DNA of 26,572 bases, from positions 1 to 26,572 of IMG/VR virus record IMGVR_UViG_3300025102_000239, one strand, 5' to 3'. The DNA is from a virus. A program made the translations under genes and the position numbers. Shown one piece after another: positions 1-7,478 of the stretch (the stretch's first letter is position 1; every line of letters starts with the position of its first letter). Under the pieces are notes generated by a model, which was not told the origin of the DNA, did no database searches, and saw only the letters and a program-made list of their open reading frames with translations.

Positions 1-3000
1 AGATTTGCTGTCTTTGATCCAGAGGTTGAGCCAACTGCTGAGGATTATAGAAAAAGCTATATGCTCGAAAGAGTTCCAGTAAAAAAATCTGATAGAGGTC
101 AAGCCCCTAGTCCTGTTTACGGTAAGGTGCTTGAGGGCGGAACAGAACGTCTTGTTGTTCTCCCAACAGGGCTTCAAAACAATCACGCTAACGGCATCCA
201 AGATGGTCACGGTTTAGTTCATATACAGCAAAGAAGCCATGACAAAGATCTTTTCATGAACTCTAAGTACGGCAGGGTTGAAGAAGCGATAAGAGATTTA
301 ATGGATAGATGGAGAAGACAAGACTTTCAAGATGGCGAAGATGTAATCTCATATCAAAATCAGAACAAGCTTGTCCTTGAGTGGCGCAAGAATATTACTA
401 ACGGAAGTCCACCTCTTAGGCTTGTGTTGGAAAGAGGCAGCAATGTTTCAACACGAGGCAAAGAAGTATCAACTCTTCAACCAAATTTTTATTATGTAAA
501 AACATTCTTCCCTATAATGGAAAAGAAAGCTCGTAAGACTGTAGCTAATACACATCCATACAGAAAATCTACAATGCTTAGTTCTCTTCCTGTTCAGATA
601 GAGCAAAAAAAATATGACCTAAGCTATGCCAAAGCTTCTGACTTCATAGCAAGAAAATTAGGATATTTTATTCCACAAACTAAGTCCCAAGACATAGCTG
701 ATAAAATTATAAATAAATTTCAAGATGATTTTATTTCTGTGGGTCGTATGTATCAAGAACTTCAGCAAAATAATGTAGAAATACCAGATGCTTTTGATGC
801 TTATTTAGCAGAGGAGCTTTATCATGGTAAAGTTCCCGAAGAGTTAAGGGCAAGAGAAGATCTATATGCCGCTCCAGTTGATGCCATAAAAGAATTAAGT
901 ATATCCCAAGATAGTATTGATAGGCTTGAGGGTTTATCTGATGCGGCATCTGAAAATGGAAACGGATTTGTAAAGCAAGCACTCTCATCTTATGGAAGTA
1001 AGAAACAGGCTGTAGGTGACGCAGTTATTTATGCCACTCACGCTAAAGAAAGAAATGCGTTTATAAGAACAAGAGACCCAAGTAATGACTCAGGTTCTGG
1101 AATGTCTGATGCAGAGGCTGATGCTATACTAGCTTGGGTTGCAACCATTGATCCAGATAACGCTGCAAGATTACAAAGAATGCAATCTGGAATAAGAGAC
1201 ATAATAAAAAACACGAACGATTCCCGCGCAGACTACGGGTTAATTGCCGAAGACTTACGGCAAGATAAAAACTTTGATAACTATGTTCCTCTGCGTGGCA
1301 AGGAAGACCCAACAGATAATGATATGAGTTTTACCAGACCTAAAAGCGGAAGTCCTTTTGGTGTTAGGGGCAGAGAAGATAGACGTGCTCTTGGTAGATA
1401 TGATTATGCAACCGATATACTTGCAACTGTGTTAAATCAAAATCAGAACGCAGTTATCAGAGGTGAGAGAAACAAAGTGGGTCAAGCTTTCATTGGATTA
1501 CTGGAAAGCAAACCAAACGAGACTCGTGGGTATGGACGTATCCTTGATAAGATGCCGACAACAAGAGCGTTGGATTCTTCTGGAAATGTAGTTGAAATTG
1601 TAGATAGATTTGCAGCAGATAATGATAATATATTTGTGGCTAAGGTAAACGGCAAAGATGTTTATGTTGAGTTAGCAGATAAAAGATTAGGTAGATCACT
1701 GAAAGGTTCAGACGGCACTGGATCTAGTAGTCTTGACACAATCAATCGTGCGATGGGTAAGTTAAATAGATACCTGTCAAACATAAACACATCTTACAAC
1801 CCAGAGTTTATGATAACTAACTTGGTTCGTGACTTGCAAACAGCAGGTGTGAATGTCCAACAGTTTGATGCTAAAGGCATGGTTGGAGCTATGTCTAAGG
1901 ACTACAGGAAAGCATTCGTAGGAATTAAACGTGCCATTGTGAACGGAGATGAGAGCAGTGAGTGGTCTCAGATCTACAGAGAATTTGTTCGTGACGGTGG
2001 TCAGAACTCTGCAAACCCCATGACCAGTATCGCTGATCAAGTTGAAAGCATTAATAAAATATTAGGAGACATCCAAGAGGATGGTGTTCGAGGTAAGTTC
2101 AACAAGGTAAAGAATAGTTTTGTCGGTAAGGGTGCAGGTTCAATCCTAACTTTATTAGAGAATTACAACACTGTAATCGAGAACGCTATTCGTGTTACCA
2201 CATATCACAATTTAAAGAAGCAAGGTTTCTCAGGGGCGCGAGCAGCTCAAGCGGCTAGGAATGTAACGGTAAACTTTGGTAAGGGTGGTGAAGCAAAGAC
2301 ATTCATGAACTCTTGGTATCTGTTTTACAACGCGTCTATCCAAGGTTCATTTGCACTTTTCAATGCGCTACTAAGATCTAAAAAAGTACAAGCCATATGG
2401 GTTGGTCTTGTAGGCGCAGGTTTATTTCAAGACTTTATTAACTCTCTTGTTTCAGAAGAAGATGAAGATGGCATATTAATATATGATAAAATACCAGATT
2501 ATATTCTAGAACATAATTTAGTTTTACCACTAGGTGATCTTGGTGCAGGTAGAGATTACCTAGCAATACCCATGCCCTATGGATTAAACGCAGCGGTCAA
2601 TGCAGGTCGATCATTGGGTAGAACTATGAGAGGTGAATACTCTGCATCAGAGGGCGGTCTTAGCATGGTGATGACTGCGGTGGATGCTCTTAATCCAATA
2701 GGTGGAACAGAAAATCTATTTAACTTTGCTGTGCCAACTGCATTCGATCCTTTTGTAGAGATCATGAGGAATGAAAATTACGCAGGTGTGCCAGTATATA
2801 AACAGGCGTACCCTGGTGATGACTCTCCTGATAGTCAAAGATATTTTAATAATGTCAGCCCATCGTCTAAATGGATTGCAGAAAACTTAAACTCTTTAAC
2901 TGGTGGTACGAGCGAGATCTCTGGTTTTGTGGATTGGAATCCAGAGATTATGGATTACTGGTTTGAGTTTTTAACTGGTGGTATTGGGAGATTTACAAAG

Positions 3001-3420
3001 AGAACATTTGTGGACGTTCCTACCACAGCTTACGCTGAAGGATTTTCTCAAGACCTAGCAAGAGAAATTCCCTTTGCAAGGAAGTTATACGGCACTGTTT
3101 CTGACAGAGAAAACATTGGTATCTTTGTGGAAAAAAGAGATAAGGTTCTTCGCGTTGCAGCAGAGATAAAAGCAGCACAAGATGCAGGGGATAGAGACAG
3201 GCTTATAAGAGCTAGAGAAAAATACTCAGAAGAGTTTAGATTAATCCCTCGTATTAAAGCAATAAACAATGCTATCAAAAAAATATCGCGCCAACAAAAT
3301 GCTGTTCGTGATAATGTAAATATGCCAGATGCACAAAAACAATTGATCTTAGATAGGTTAGATGAAAAGAAGCAAATGCTTTACTCTCGTGGTAATGAGT
3401 TCATGAAAGATTACAGATAG
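1..3420 (+). CDS. Large polyvalent protein, LPD38-type C-terminal part (5' partial)
   Basis: The frame is open from base 1, so the first ATG (61) is internal and the N-terminus lies outside the window. About 1,139 codons are visible. Upstream of that ATG it reads RFAVFDPEVEP, like the end of a preceding domain in phage polyvalent proteins. Next comes a segment with GHGLVHIQQRS and a following LVLER, reminiscent of the BECR/PBECR-type nuclease domains found in such proteins (inference). The C-terminal half (NTSYNPEFMITNLVRD, then ENYNTVIENAIRV, and NASIQGSFALFNALL before a hydrophobic stretch at about residue 780) matches what I know of the LPD38 domain. Family knowledge: polyvalent proteins are multi-domain phage proteins thought to be injected with or to act on incoming DNA. 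The tail is basic and coiled-coil-like. The gene ends 1 base before the stop of the convergent gene. LPD38 assignment is fairly sure; the nuclease domain is tentative. Confidence 0.75.
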   Translation, partial: RFAVFDPEVEPTAEDYRKSYMLERVPVKKSDRGQAPSPVYGKVLEGGTERLVVLPTGLQNNHANGIQDGHGLVHIQQRSHDKDLFMNSKYGRVEEAIRDLMDRWRRQDFQDGEDVISYQNQNKLVLEWRKNITNGSPPLRLVLERGSNVSTRGKEVSTLQPNFYYVKTFFPIMEKKARKTVANTHPYRKSTMLSSLPVQIEQKKYDLSYAKASDFIARKLGYFIPQTKSQDIADKIINKFQDDFISVGRMYQELQQNNVEIPDAFDAYLAEELYHGKVPEELRAREDLYAAPVDAIKELSISQDSIDRLEGLSDAASENGNGFVKQALSSYGSKKQAVGDAVIYATHAKERNAFIRTRDPSNDSGSGMSDAEADAILAWVATIDPDNAARLQRMQSGIRDIIKNTNDSRADYGLIAEDLRQDKNFDNYVPLRGKEDPTDNDMSFTRPKSGSPFGVRGREDRRALGRYDYATDILATVLNQNQNAVIRGERNKVGQAFIGLLESKPNETRGYGRILDKMPTTRALDSSGNVVEIVDRFAADNDNIFVAKVNGKDVYVELADKRLGRSLKGSDGTGSSSLDTINRAMGKLNRYLSNINTSYNPEFMITNLVRDLQTAGVNVQQFDAKGMVGAMSKDYRKAFVGIKRAIVNGDESSEWSQIYREFVRDGGQNSANPMTSIADQVESINKILGDIQEDGVRGKFNKVKNSFVGKGAGSILTLLENYNTVIENAIRVTTYHNLKKQGFSGARAAQAARNVTVNFGKGGEAKTFMNSWYLFYNASIQGSFALFNALLRSKKVQAIWVGLVGAGLFQDFINSLVSEEDEDGILIYDKIPDYILEHNLVLPLGDLGAGRDYLAIPMPYGLNAAVNAGRSLGRTMRGEYSASEGGLSMVMTAVDALNPIGGTENLFNFAVPTAFDPFVEIMRNENYAGVPVYKQAYPGDDSPDSQRYFNNVSPSSKWIAENLNSLTGGTSEISGFVDWNPEIMDYWFEFLTGGIGRFTKRTFVDVPTTAYAEGFSQDLAREIPFARKLYGTVSDRENIGIFVEKRDKVLRVAAEIKAAQDAGDRDRLIRAREKYSEEFRLIPRIKAINNAIKKISRQQNAVRDNVNMPDAQKQLILDRLDEKKQMLYSRGNEFMKDYR

Positions 3421-3432
3421 TTCAATTGAACA
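3419..3432. promoter_or_regulatory. Palindromic site 1 (GTTCAATTGAAC)
   Basis: A perfect 12-bp palindrome, 13 of 14 bases of the consensus AGTTCAATTGAACT. It spans the stop codons of both convergent genes (TAG at 3418-3420, and TGA of the minus-strand gene at 3424-3422). It belongs to a set of seven such sites in the window. Function unknown: operator, terminator or processing site. Confidence 0.5.
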
Positions 3433-3844
3433 TTTTAAATCTGTTTATTGGTATCAGTCCGATTGCCTCTATATCTGATGGATCGTTCCGCCTGTTCCAA
3501 CCTTCACTGCTATACTCAATCTCGCATTGCATATCTAGGTTGCAGTACCCAGTGGCATCAGTCCACTGAACGACAAACAAACACGGCACATTACAAACAT
3601 TCTTTAAGTTCTGTGCCATAAGTAATTTAGTTAAAGATATAAAACATGTAGGGTATTTGTTATGCTCCACACCACGGTGACGCATCTCTACAAACGCCTG
3701 TATCTTTTTCCCTCGCAGCGCAACGTAATCAAACTGTGCGTACTTCATCTGTCGCTGCATCTGACATTGCCACTTCCTCTCTAGCAATGAGGCAAGCTGT
3801 CTTTCGTTGACCTCATCACCAGAGTTTTCATACGTTGGCTTCAT
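3422..3844 (-). CDS. Small PD-(D/E)XK-like nuclease (putative)
   Basis: A 140-residue protein, last gene of the recombination operon. It carries an N-terminal helix with E22 and then a strand pair, FDY (D39) followed by AFVEMRHR (E53, R55). This gives the E...D-Xn-E-X-K/R spacing of restriction-endonuclease-fold nucleases, with Arg where Lys is usual. A later hydrophobic strand (CLFVVQW) fits the fold. Small single-domain nucleases of this type occur in phages for resolving or trimming DNA. The start overlaps the upstream AlpA-like gene by 17 nt and has no strong Shine-Dalgarno, so it is probably translationally coupled. The fold is inferred from motif spacing only; it could be a non-catalytic relative. 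Confidence 0.6.
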   Translation of the reverse strand: MKPTYENSGDEVNERQLASLLERKWQCQMQRQMKYAQFDYVALRGKKIQAFVEMRHRGVEHNKYPTCFISLTKLLMAQNLKNVCNVPCLFVVQWTDATGYCNLDMQCEIEYSSEGWNRRNDPSDIEAIGLIPINRFKMFN

Positions 3845-4016
3845 CTTTACTTTCTATCCACTTAATTACTGATGAGTACTTCCATCGCTTGACCCTCTCA
3901 CTAAACACTATCGGGTCTGGGAAGTTATCTTCTTTCTTAATTATCTTTCTTGCAGACTTGGGGTGCATCGACATCATTCGAGCAACCTCATTCAAATCAA
4001 TTAGTTTTTCTTCCAT
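3828..4016 (-). CDS. AlpA/excisionase-like helix-turn-helix protein
   Basis: A 62-residue basic protein. LIDLNEVARMMSMHPKSARK (about 5-24) looks like the HTH of the AlpA/MerR-like excisionase superfamily, followed by a wing with FPDPIVFSERVKRWKYSSV and the terminal helix IKWIES. The F-P-x-P...R-W pattern is typical of AlpA-type regulators. Such proteins bind DNA as transcription regulators or recombination directionality factors. No integrase is visible, so a regulatory role is more likely here. It overlaps the upstream gene by 16 nt and the downstream gene by 17 nt, so it is embedded in the operon. It is one of two plausible DNA-binding regulators in the window that could act on the repeated palindrome (inference). 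Confidence 0.75.
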   Translation of the reverse strand: MEEKLIDLNEVARMMSMHPKSARKIIKKEDNFPDPIVFSERVKRWKYSSVIKWIESKDEANV

Positions 4017-4447
4017 GTCTTAAAGTCCTCTCTAAGTTGTTCAAATTTCTTACGAGCTTCTGGGTCACTCCTGAACTCTGTTCTAGATTTTATATTGCAG
4101 TACTTCCTTATGCTGTTCGTAACTGCCTCTTCAACCTTTACTGGATCATGTTCATCTATGTGACCTGCATCATTCATATACTTTCCAAAATCTATATTAC
4201 GGCAAAGTAAACCTGCTGATGCTATCAGCCTTTCAATGTACTGATGCTCTTCTCTTGTCTCTGGTTCGTCCTGATCATTCAGTCTAACCATTGCCACAAC
4301 ATATCTTGTGCCTACCCAGTCAGTGTGTAGTTCTTGTGGGCAATCATTAGGGTGTACGTTAAGACGCAGTATGATACCGTTTCTGTCCTGCGACATCGAT
4401 ACCTTTACCGCCTCAAAGTTCATGGCTGCATCTCTAATCTCGCTCAT
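4001..4447 (-). CDS. Hypothetical phage protein, 148 aa
   Basis: Unrecognised. The N-terminal 55 residues read as beta strands (FEAVKVSMSQDRNGIILRL, then GTRYVVAMVRLND). They resemble small phage proteins that begin by restating an input feature and are found next to recombination genes. The C-terminal half is helical and basic (RSDPEARKKFEQLREDFKTWKKN). There are two cysteines around residues 36 and 82 and no zinc motif. The start overlaps the stop of the zinc-finger gene by ATGA and has a good Shine-Dalgarno (AGGAGTGAG), so expression is coupled. Position inside the recombination operon suggests a DNA-metabolism accessory; nothing in the sequence proves it. Confidence 0.7.
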   Translation of the reverse strand: MSEIRDAAMNFEAVKVSMSQDRNGIILRLNVHPNDCPQELHTDWVGTRYVVAMVRLNDQDEPETREEHQYIERLIASAGLLCRNIDFGKYMNDAGHIDEHDPVKVEEAVTNSIRKYCNIKSRTEFRSDPEARKKFEQLREDFKTWKKN

Positions 4448-4650
4448 CTCTCACTCCTATGAAAAACTTTCTTTCCAGTATATCTTTTGTCAGGTGGTAC
4501 ATCATCACTGTTGAAATGAAACTGAGCAGCATGAAGCCTATCTACATGGCTCTTTGTTTTATCTTTCTTGTGACCGCAAGACTGACCAGACTGTGCTCCA
4601 CATGCAGGACATTCTACCTGCTGAACCATTGCTTTAGTTACTGTCACCAT
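4444..4650 (-). CDS. Small phage zinc-finger protein
   Basis: A 68-residue protein with C14, C17, C25, H35 and H40 in CPACGAQSGQSC...HVDRLHAAQ. This is the arrangement of short phage zinc-binding proteins of the 'CPxCGA..G..C...HxxR' type. A single zinc-bound module plus a basic tail (TGKKVFHRSER) suggests nucleic-acid or protein binding. Start chosen at the ATG preceded by GGAGAG. It overlaps the upstream HNH gene by 17 nt and the downstream gene by 4 nt. Role unknown beyond membership of the recombination operon. Confidence 0.75.
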   Translation of the reverse strand: MVTVTKAMVQQVECPACGAQSGQSCGHKKDKTKSHVDRLHAAQFHFNSDDVPPDKRYTGKKVFHRSER

Positions 4651-4924
4651 TGAATCTCTCCCAGTTTCTTTTTGCCCATCCTATTGAGTCAATCCCAGTT
4701 AAATCCCACCATGTTCTTTCACTACCAAAACGGTGTAGTTCTGTATGGCAGGTGCGGCACAGAGGTACAGCGAAGTTATCTCCCGACTTCATGCCTATTC
4801 CACGTTCCCCAACATGTTGTAGGTGGTGTGCCTCTGCACCGCGTCTGCACACTAAGCAAGGAGATCCTCGCAAAGTATTCAGATACTTCTCATCCCGAAT
4901 GTTTTTGTGTTTCGGAATAAGCAT
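4634..4924 (-). CDS. HNH-family nuclease (Ref/DUF968/YbcO-like)
   Basis: A 96-residue single-domain protein. Zinc and catalytic positions are visible: C23-x2-C26, the HH pair H33-H34 (EAHHLQ), C56-x2-C59-H60 and H64 (LCRTCHTELH). This arrangement is that of small phage HNH proteins such as DUF968 and P1 Ref, which nick or cut DNA, Ref in a RecA-dependent way. Lambdoid phages place such genes in their recombination (nin-like) region, as here. It follows the SSB-like gene by 3 nt. No inactivating change is seen in the HH or zinc ligands. Family is fairly certain; the exact substrate is not. Confidence 0.8.
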   Translation of the reverse strand: MLIPKHKNIRDEKYLNTLRGSPCLVCRRGAEAHHLQHVGERGIGMKSGDNFAVPLCRTCHTELHRFGSERTWWDLTGIDSIGWAKRNWERFNGDSN

Positions 4925-4927
4925 AAT

Positions 4928-5245
4928 TTAAAATGGGATCTCATCATCCATATCATTTGATACAGATCCTTGTGTGTTACTGTTGTTAGAAGATCTATTG
5001 TGACCACCGTTGCGCTCGTAAAAAACACTAGAGTTTAAAGATAGAAAGTTCATACCTGACTTAGATTGTCTGATCCAAGCAGATAGATCTGCCTTTGGAT
5101 GCTTAACACCCTCATTCAACTGAGCCATCAAGTCTCTAACGACATCACCATCAACCTCAATGTTGCCAGTGTAGTCAGGTTGTCTTTCATTTTGTTTCTT
5201 TCTGTTCTTAAACAGTGCACCTGATGCTTTATCATAATCAGCCAT
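4928..5245 (-). CDS. SSB-like ssDNA-binding protein with acidic tip
   Basis: A 105-residue protein. The N-terminal part (ASGALFKNRKK...PDYTGNIEVDG...LSAWIRQSKSGMNFLSL) looks like the short OB-like or DUF736-like phage proteins that coat ssDNA. A low-complexity linker rich in Asn and Ser follows. It ends in NDMDDEIPF, nearly identical to the DDDIPF tip by which bacterial SSB recruits partner proteins. Start overlaps the annealing-protein stop by 8 nt, with GGAG upstream. Position right after the annealing protein is typical of phage recombination operons. Likely protects ssDNA and recruits replication and recombination enzymes. The core is smaller than a canonical SSB OB fold, so binding should be treated as inferred. 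Confidence 0.72.
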   Translation of the reverse strand: MADYDKASGALFKNRKKQNERQPDYTGNIEVDGDVVRDLMAQLNEGVKHPKADLSAWIRQSKSGMNFLSLNSSVFYERNGGHNRSSNNSNTQGSVSNDMDDEIPF

Positions 5246-5966
5246 TAGCTTTCTCCTTTAGTTCTTTTGCACGTTTCTTAAAATTAGTTAGAAGTTCTTC
5301 GTAGTCGCTTGGTCTATTGGTTTCTAGCAAGTTCAAAGTTGATTTGTTTTTCTTCCAAAGCTTACCAAGACTTTCATAAGTATTGTGTACCTTCATAAGC
5401 TCAGTGAAGGCATCGGTTACCATATCCCAACCGTTAGTCTTCTCAACCGTATCATCCTTAGCACTTAGTACATCTGGTGTAGTGCTCTCAGGGGGCGGTG
5501 GAGTGGGGGTAGTCTCTTGTATAGGGTCAACAACCTCTTTAACCTTTCCCTTACTCTGCCGCTCCTCTCCGTCGCTCTGAGGTAGATCTTCACCTGCATA
5601 TATGTAATGACCTAGACCATGATAAGCTATCGCCTTGGCTAAACCACGCTGAAGTGCGGTGTTAACCTCAAAAGCATCTGGGTTTTGTATCGATTTGTTC
5701 TTGTAGTTAAGAACAGGAAAAAGTTCAGTTGCACTAATTCCCTCGACAGTCACAGTGACCTCAACGAAAGCATATCCGCTTTCATCTTTTATATAAGCCA
5801 TGCCATCATGAAGGTGCTTGGAAAATGTTGCTTCTGGATAATGTTCTTTCAGCTTACCCCAAGCCCAAGCCCAAGAAAGATATGTCATGCCGTTTTTCTT
5901 TTCGGTCTTATCGTTGACATCGATGGCCGACAGTGTTTCCCACACTGATTTCTTTTCTTTACTCAT
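5238..5966 (-). CDS. DUF1071/Sak3-like single-strand annealing protein
   Basis: A 242-residue protein from the ATG at 5966. This start has GGAG about 8 nt upstream and overlaps the exonuclease stop as TAATG; the longer frame (5978) would run into that gene. NGMTYLSWAWAWGKLKEHYP (about 25-44) is the signature of DUF1071, a phage annealing-protein family of the Sak3 group. It is followed by LNYKNKSI, NPDAFEVNTALQRGLAKAIAYHGLG and YIYAGED. After about residue 130 comes a Pro/Thr-rich linker and a basic helical tail ending KKRAKELKEKANG. Annealing proteins pair complementary ssDNA made by the partner exonuclease, here the gene immediately upstream. Family assignment is confident. Confidence 0.85.
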   Translation of the reverse strand: MSKEKKSVWETLSAIDVNDKTEKKNGMTYLSWAWAWGKLKEHYPEATFSKHLHDGMAYIKDESGYAFVEVTVTVEGISATELFPVLNYKNKSIQNPDAFEVNTALQRGLAKAIAYHGLGHYIYAGEDLPQSDGEERQSKGKVKEVVDPIQETTPTPPPPESTTPDVLSAKDDTVEKTNGWDMVTDAFTELMKVHNTYESLGKLWKKNKSTLNLLETNRPSDYEELLTNFKKRAKELKEKANG

Positions 5967-6856
5967 TAATTTCTCCATCCGTTAAATTGTTCGCAGAACT
6001 CTGACACTCCGCAGTAATTACCTTGGCATCTGGTTAGTTCACCCTTACGATGCTCTATTATTAAACTGATTTCCTCCTTGTTTATATGATCGATAGCCTC
6101 TTGCTCTGTCTCGTAGACACGCAGTGCTCTCTTCACGCTCTTCTTTTTTACAGCCCATGTATCGGGCTTCGCCCACTGTTCTTCTGGTGTGCATAGTTGC
6201 TCCTTGTCGAACAGATCGTAGTTAGCTTGAGCCTCTTGGTGCTCATGCATCTTTCCATAAATATATTCTTCTCGCTCTGCCTCACTCCAAAGGGGCAGAT
6301 CAATTACAACTATGGGTGATTGGGGATAGTCCTTATCAAACTCAGCCTTACGTCTCTGCCAATCTCTAAGCACTGCACAGATACGAATGTTGCTGACCTT
6401 CCTAAGTTTATTTTTGCCATCCTCTGAATTTTCTATGAGCCAAGCGTAGCAGTTCTGCTGCCTCTCCCAATCTTTCTTACCCAAAATAACAGACCATGCA
6501 GACGTAACCTTGTAGTCTGTAATCTGCACAGTTCCGTTTGGCAAAACCTCTTGATGATCTAATGCTCCTGACAGAACCCAGTCCAGTACCTTGGCGTAAA
6601 GTCTTTCTTCTTTTACCACGTTCTCAGGATCATCTGCGCTTTCGAGAATATGATGAACCGCTGTACCAAGCAAAGGCCAGATCATATCGACAACATCCTT
6701 TGACATCTCGCTCTTGTTCTTCTCGCGTAATAATCGAACACGAGGAGAGTCGATCAGCGTGGTTACACTGATGTCGGACTTGCCCTTGGAGTACTTATCG
6801 TCTCTCGCAAAATTAAGAAAGGCATCAGGCAACTGATGCTCGTTGGTTATTTTCAT
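5966..6856 (-). CDS. RecB/Cas4-like PD-(D/E)XK exonuclease
   Basis: A 296-residue protein from ATG 6856, chosen over a GTG 12 nt upstream because GGAG lies 8 nt before it. Nuclease motifs are in order: GTAVHHI (H68/H69), SGALD (D100), ITDYK (D114, K116) and QQNCYAW (Q134, Y137). This is the H...D...D-x-K...QxxxY pattern of RecB-family nucleases. The C-terminus has C277, C282 and C288, recalling the cysteine cluster of Cas4/AddB enzymes, but the usual N-terminal cysteine is missing, so an Fe-S cluster is doubtful. First gene of the operon, it would supply ssDNA for the annealing protein that follows. A sigma70-like promoter lies just upstream. Confidence 0.85.
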   Translation of the reverse strand: MKITNEHQLPDAFLNFARDDKYSKGKSDISVTTLIDSPRVRLLREKNKSEMSKDVVDMIWPLLGTAVHHILESADDPENVVKEERLYAKVLDWVLSGALDHQEVLPNGTVQITDYKVTSAWSVILGKKDWERQQNCYAWLIENSEDGKNKLRKVSNIRICAVLRDWQRRKAEFDKDYPQSPIVVIDLPLWSEAEREEYIYGKMHEHQEAQANYDLFDKEQLCTPEEQWAKPDTWAVKKKSVKRALRVYETEQEAIDHINKEEISLIIEHRKGELTRCQGNYCGVSEFCEQFNGWRN

Positions 6857-6877
6857 TGTATTCTCCACTCTCTTATG

Positions 6878-6906
6878 GTTAAATCATATAAGGAACATAA
6901 TGTCAA
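6878..6906 (-). promoter_or_regulatory. Sigma70-like promoter for the recombination operon
   Basis: On the minus strand a perfect -35 hexamer TTGACA (6906-6901) is followed, after 17 bp, by TTTAAC (6883-6878, 4 of 6 matches to TATAAT). Predicted transcription would start near 6871, leaving a leader of about 15 nt that still contains the GGAG site. It lies in the only gap between this operon and the divergent RusA gene. Confidence 0.45.
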
Positions 6907-6928
6907 ATAAGATATTTTAAGGGTACAT

Positions 6929-7345
6929 ATGGATAACTTTGACAAGACCTTCACAATATATGGTGAACCTGCCTCGAAAGCTAACTCACGAAAGATGGTA
7001 GTGATTAGAGGCAAACCTGCCCTAATCAAATCAACAAAGGCTAGAGGCTACGTCAAGATGTTCGAGCAGCAATGTCCTGTAATGGAAGTGCCAACGACAG
7101 ATGATGTTGTGGTTGAGATGATGATCTATTACGCAAGCCGTAGACCTGACCTAGACGAGAGCCTTATCCTCGACTGTATGCAGAACCGTATCTACAAAAA
7201 TGATAGGCAGGTGAAACAAAAAATTATTTACTGGGGTTTGGATAAAGAAAATCCAAGATCAATCATCAGGGTTAGGTCTTGTGACGTAGATAAAATCCCT
7301 TTCTATTTATCTTATGATACTATTCTAATAAAGAAATATAGTTAA
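6929..7345 (+). CDS. rusA: RusA-family Holliday junction resolvase
   Basis: A 138-residue protein. The family features are visible: an N-terminal strand with IYGEPASKANSRK; YYASRRPDLDESLILDCMQN carrying D74, D76 and D82; then IYKNDRQVKQK with D92 and K98. These acidic residues match the metal site of RusA, which cuts four-way DNA junctions as a dimer. Length is close to that of E. coli RusA (about 120). The C-terminus (after about residue 115) is AT-rich and runs into the AT-only tract. Start is ATG 6929 with AAGGG upstream. Transcribed away from the recombination operon but sharing its control region, it would finish the recombination begun by the exonuclease and annealing protein. Confidence 0.85.
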   Translation: MDNFDKTFTIYGEPASKANSRKMVVIRGKPALIKSTKARGYVKMFEQQCPVMEVPTTDDVVVEMMIYYASRRPDLDESLILDCMQNRIYKNDRQVKQKIIYWGLDKENPRSIIRVRSCDVDKIPFYLSYDTILIKKYS

Positions 7346-7402
7346 TATAATATATATATAATATTAATATATATATAATATATATATAACATATATATAA
7401 AT
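7342..7402. repeat. AT-only tract A, copy 1
   Basis: Almost pure alternating A/T between the RusA stop (7345) and the helicase promoter. At least 35 nt (from 7343) are identical to the start of a tract at 19768-19802. A run this long without G or C, present twice at module borders, is not expected by chance at this composition. Could be a DNA-unwinding element, a promoter UP region, a recombination hotspot or a slipped microsatellite. Confidence 0.8.
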
Positions 7403-7421
7403 ACTCTCGAAAAATTCTTGC

Positions 7422-7451
7422 TTGACGCATCGGCATTCCTTCCTCTATGTT
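7422..7451 (+). promoter_or_regulatory. Possible promoter for primase-helicase
   Basis: TTGACG (7422-7427) and TATGTT (7446-7451) are separated by 18 bp. Both are partial matches to sigma70 hexamers. The predicted start near 7458 leaves a short leader with AGGAG at 7466-7470. The AT-only tract directly upstream could act as an UP element. Weak evidence. Confidence 0.35.
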
Positions 7452-7478
7452 CGTCGGATCAGAGTAGGAGAACAAGTC

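Noticed and set aside
7422-7478. TTG start giving a longer primase-helicase
   Set aside because: No ribosome site, and it overlaps a probable promoter. GTG 7479 has AGGAG at good spacing and begins just before the zinc finger.
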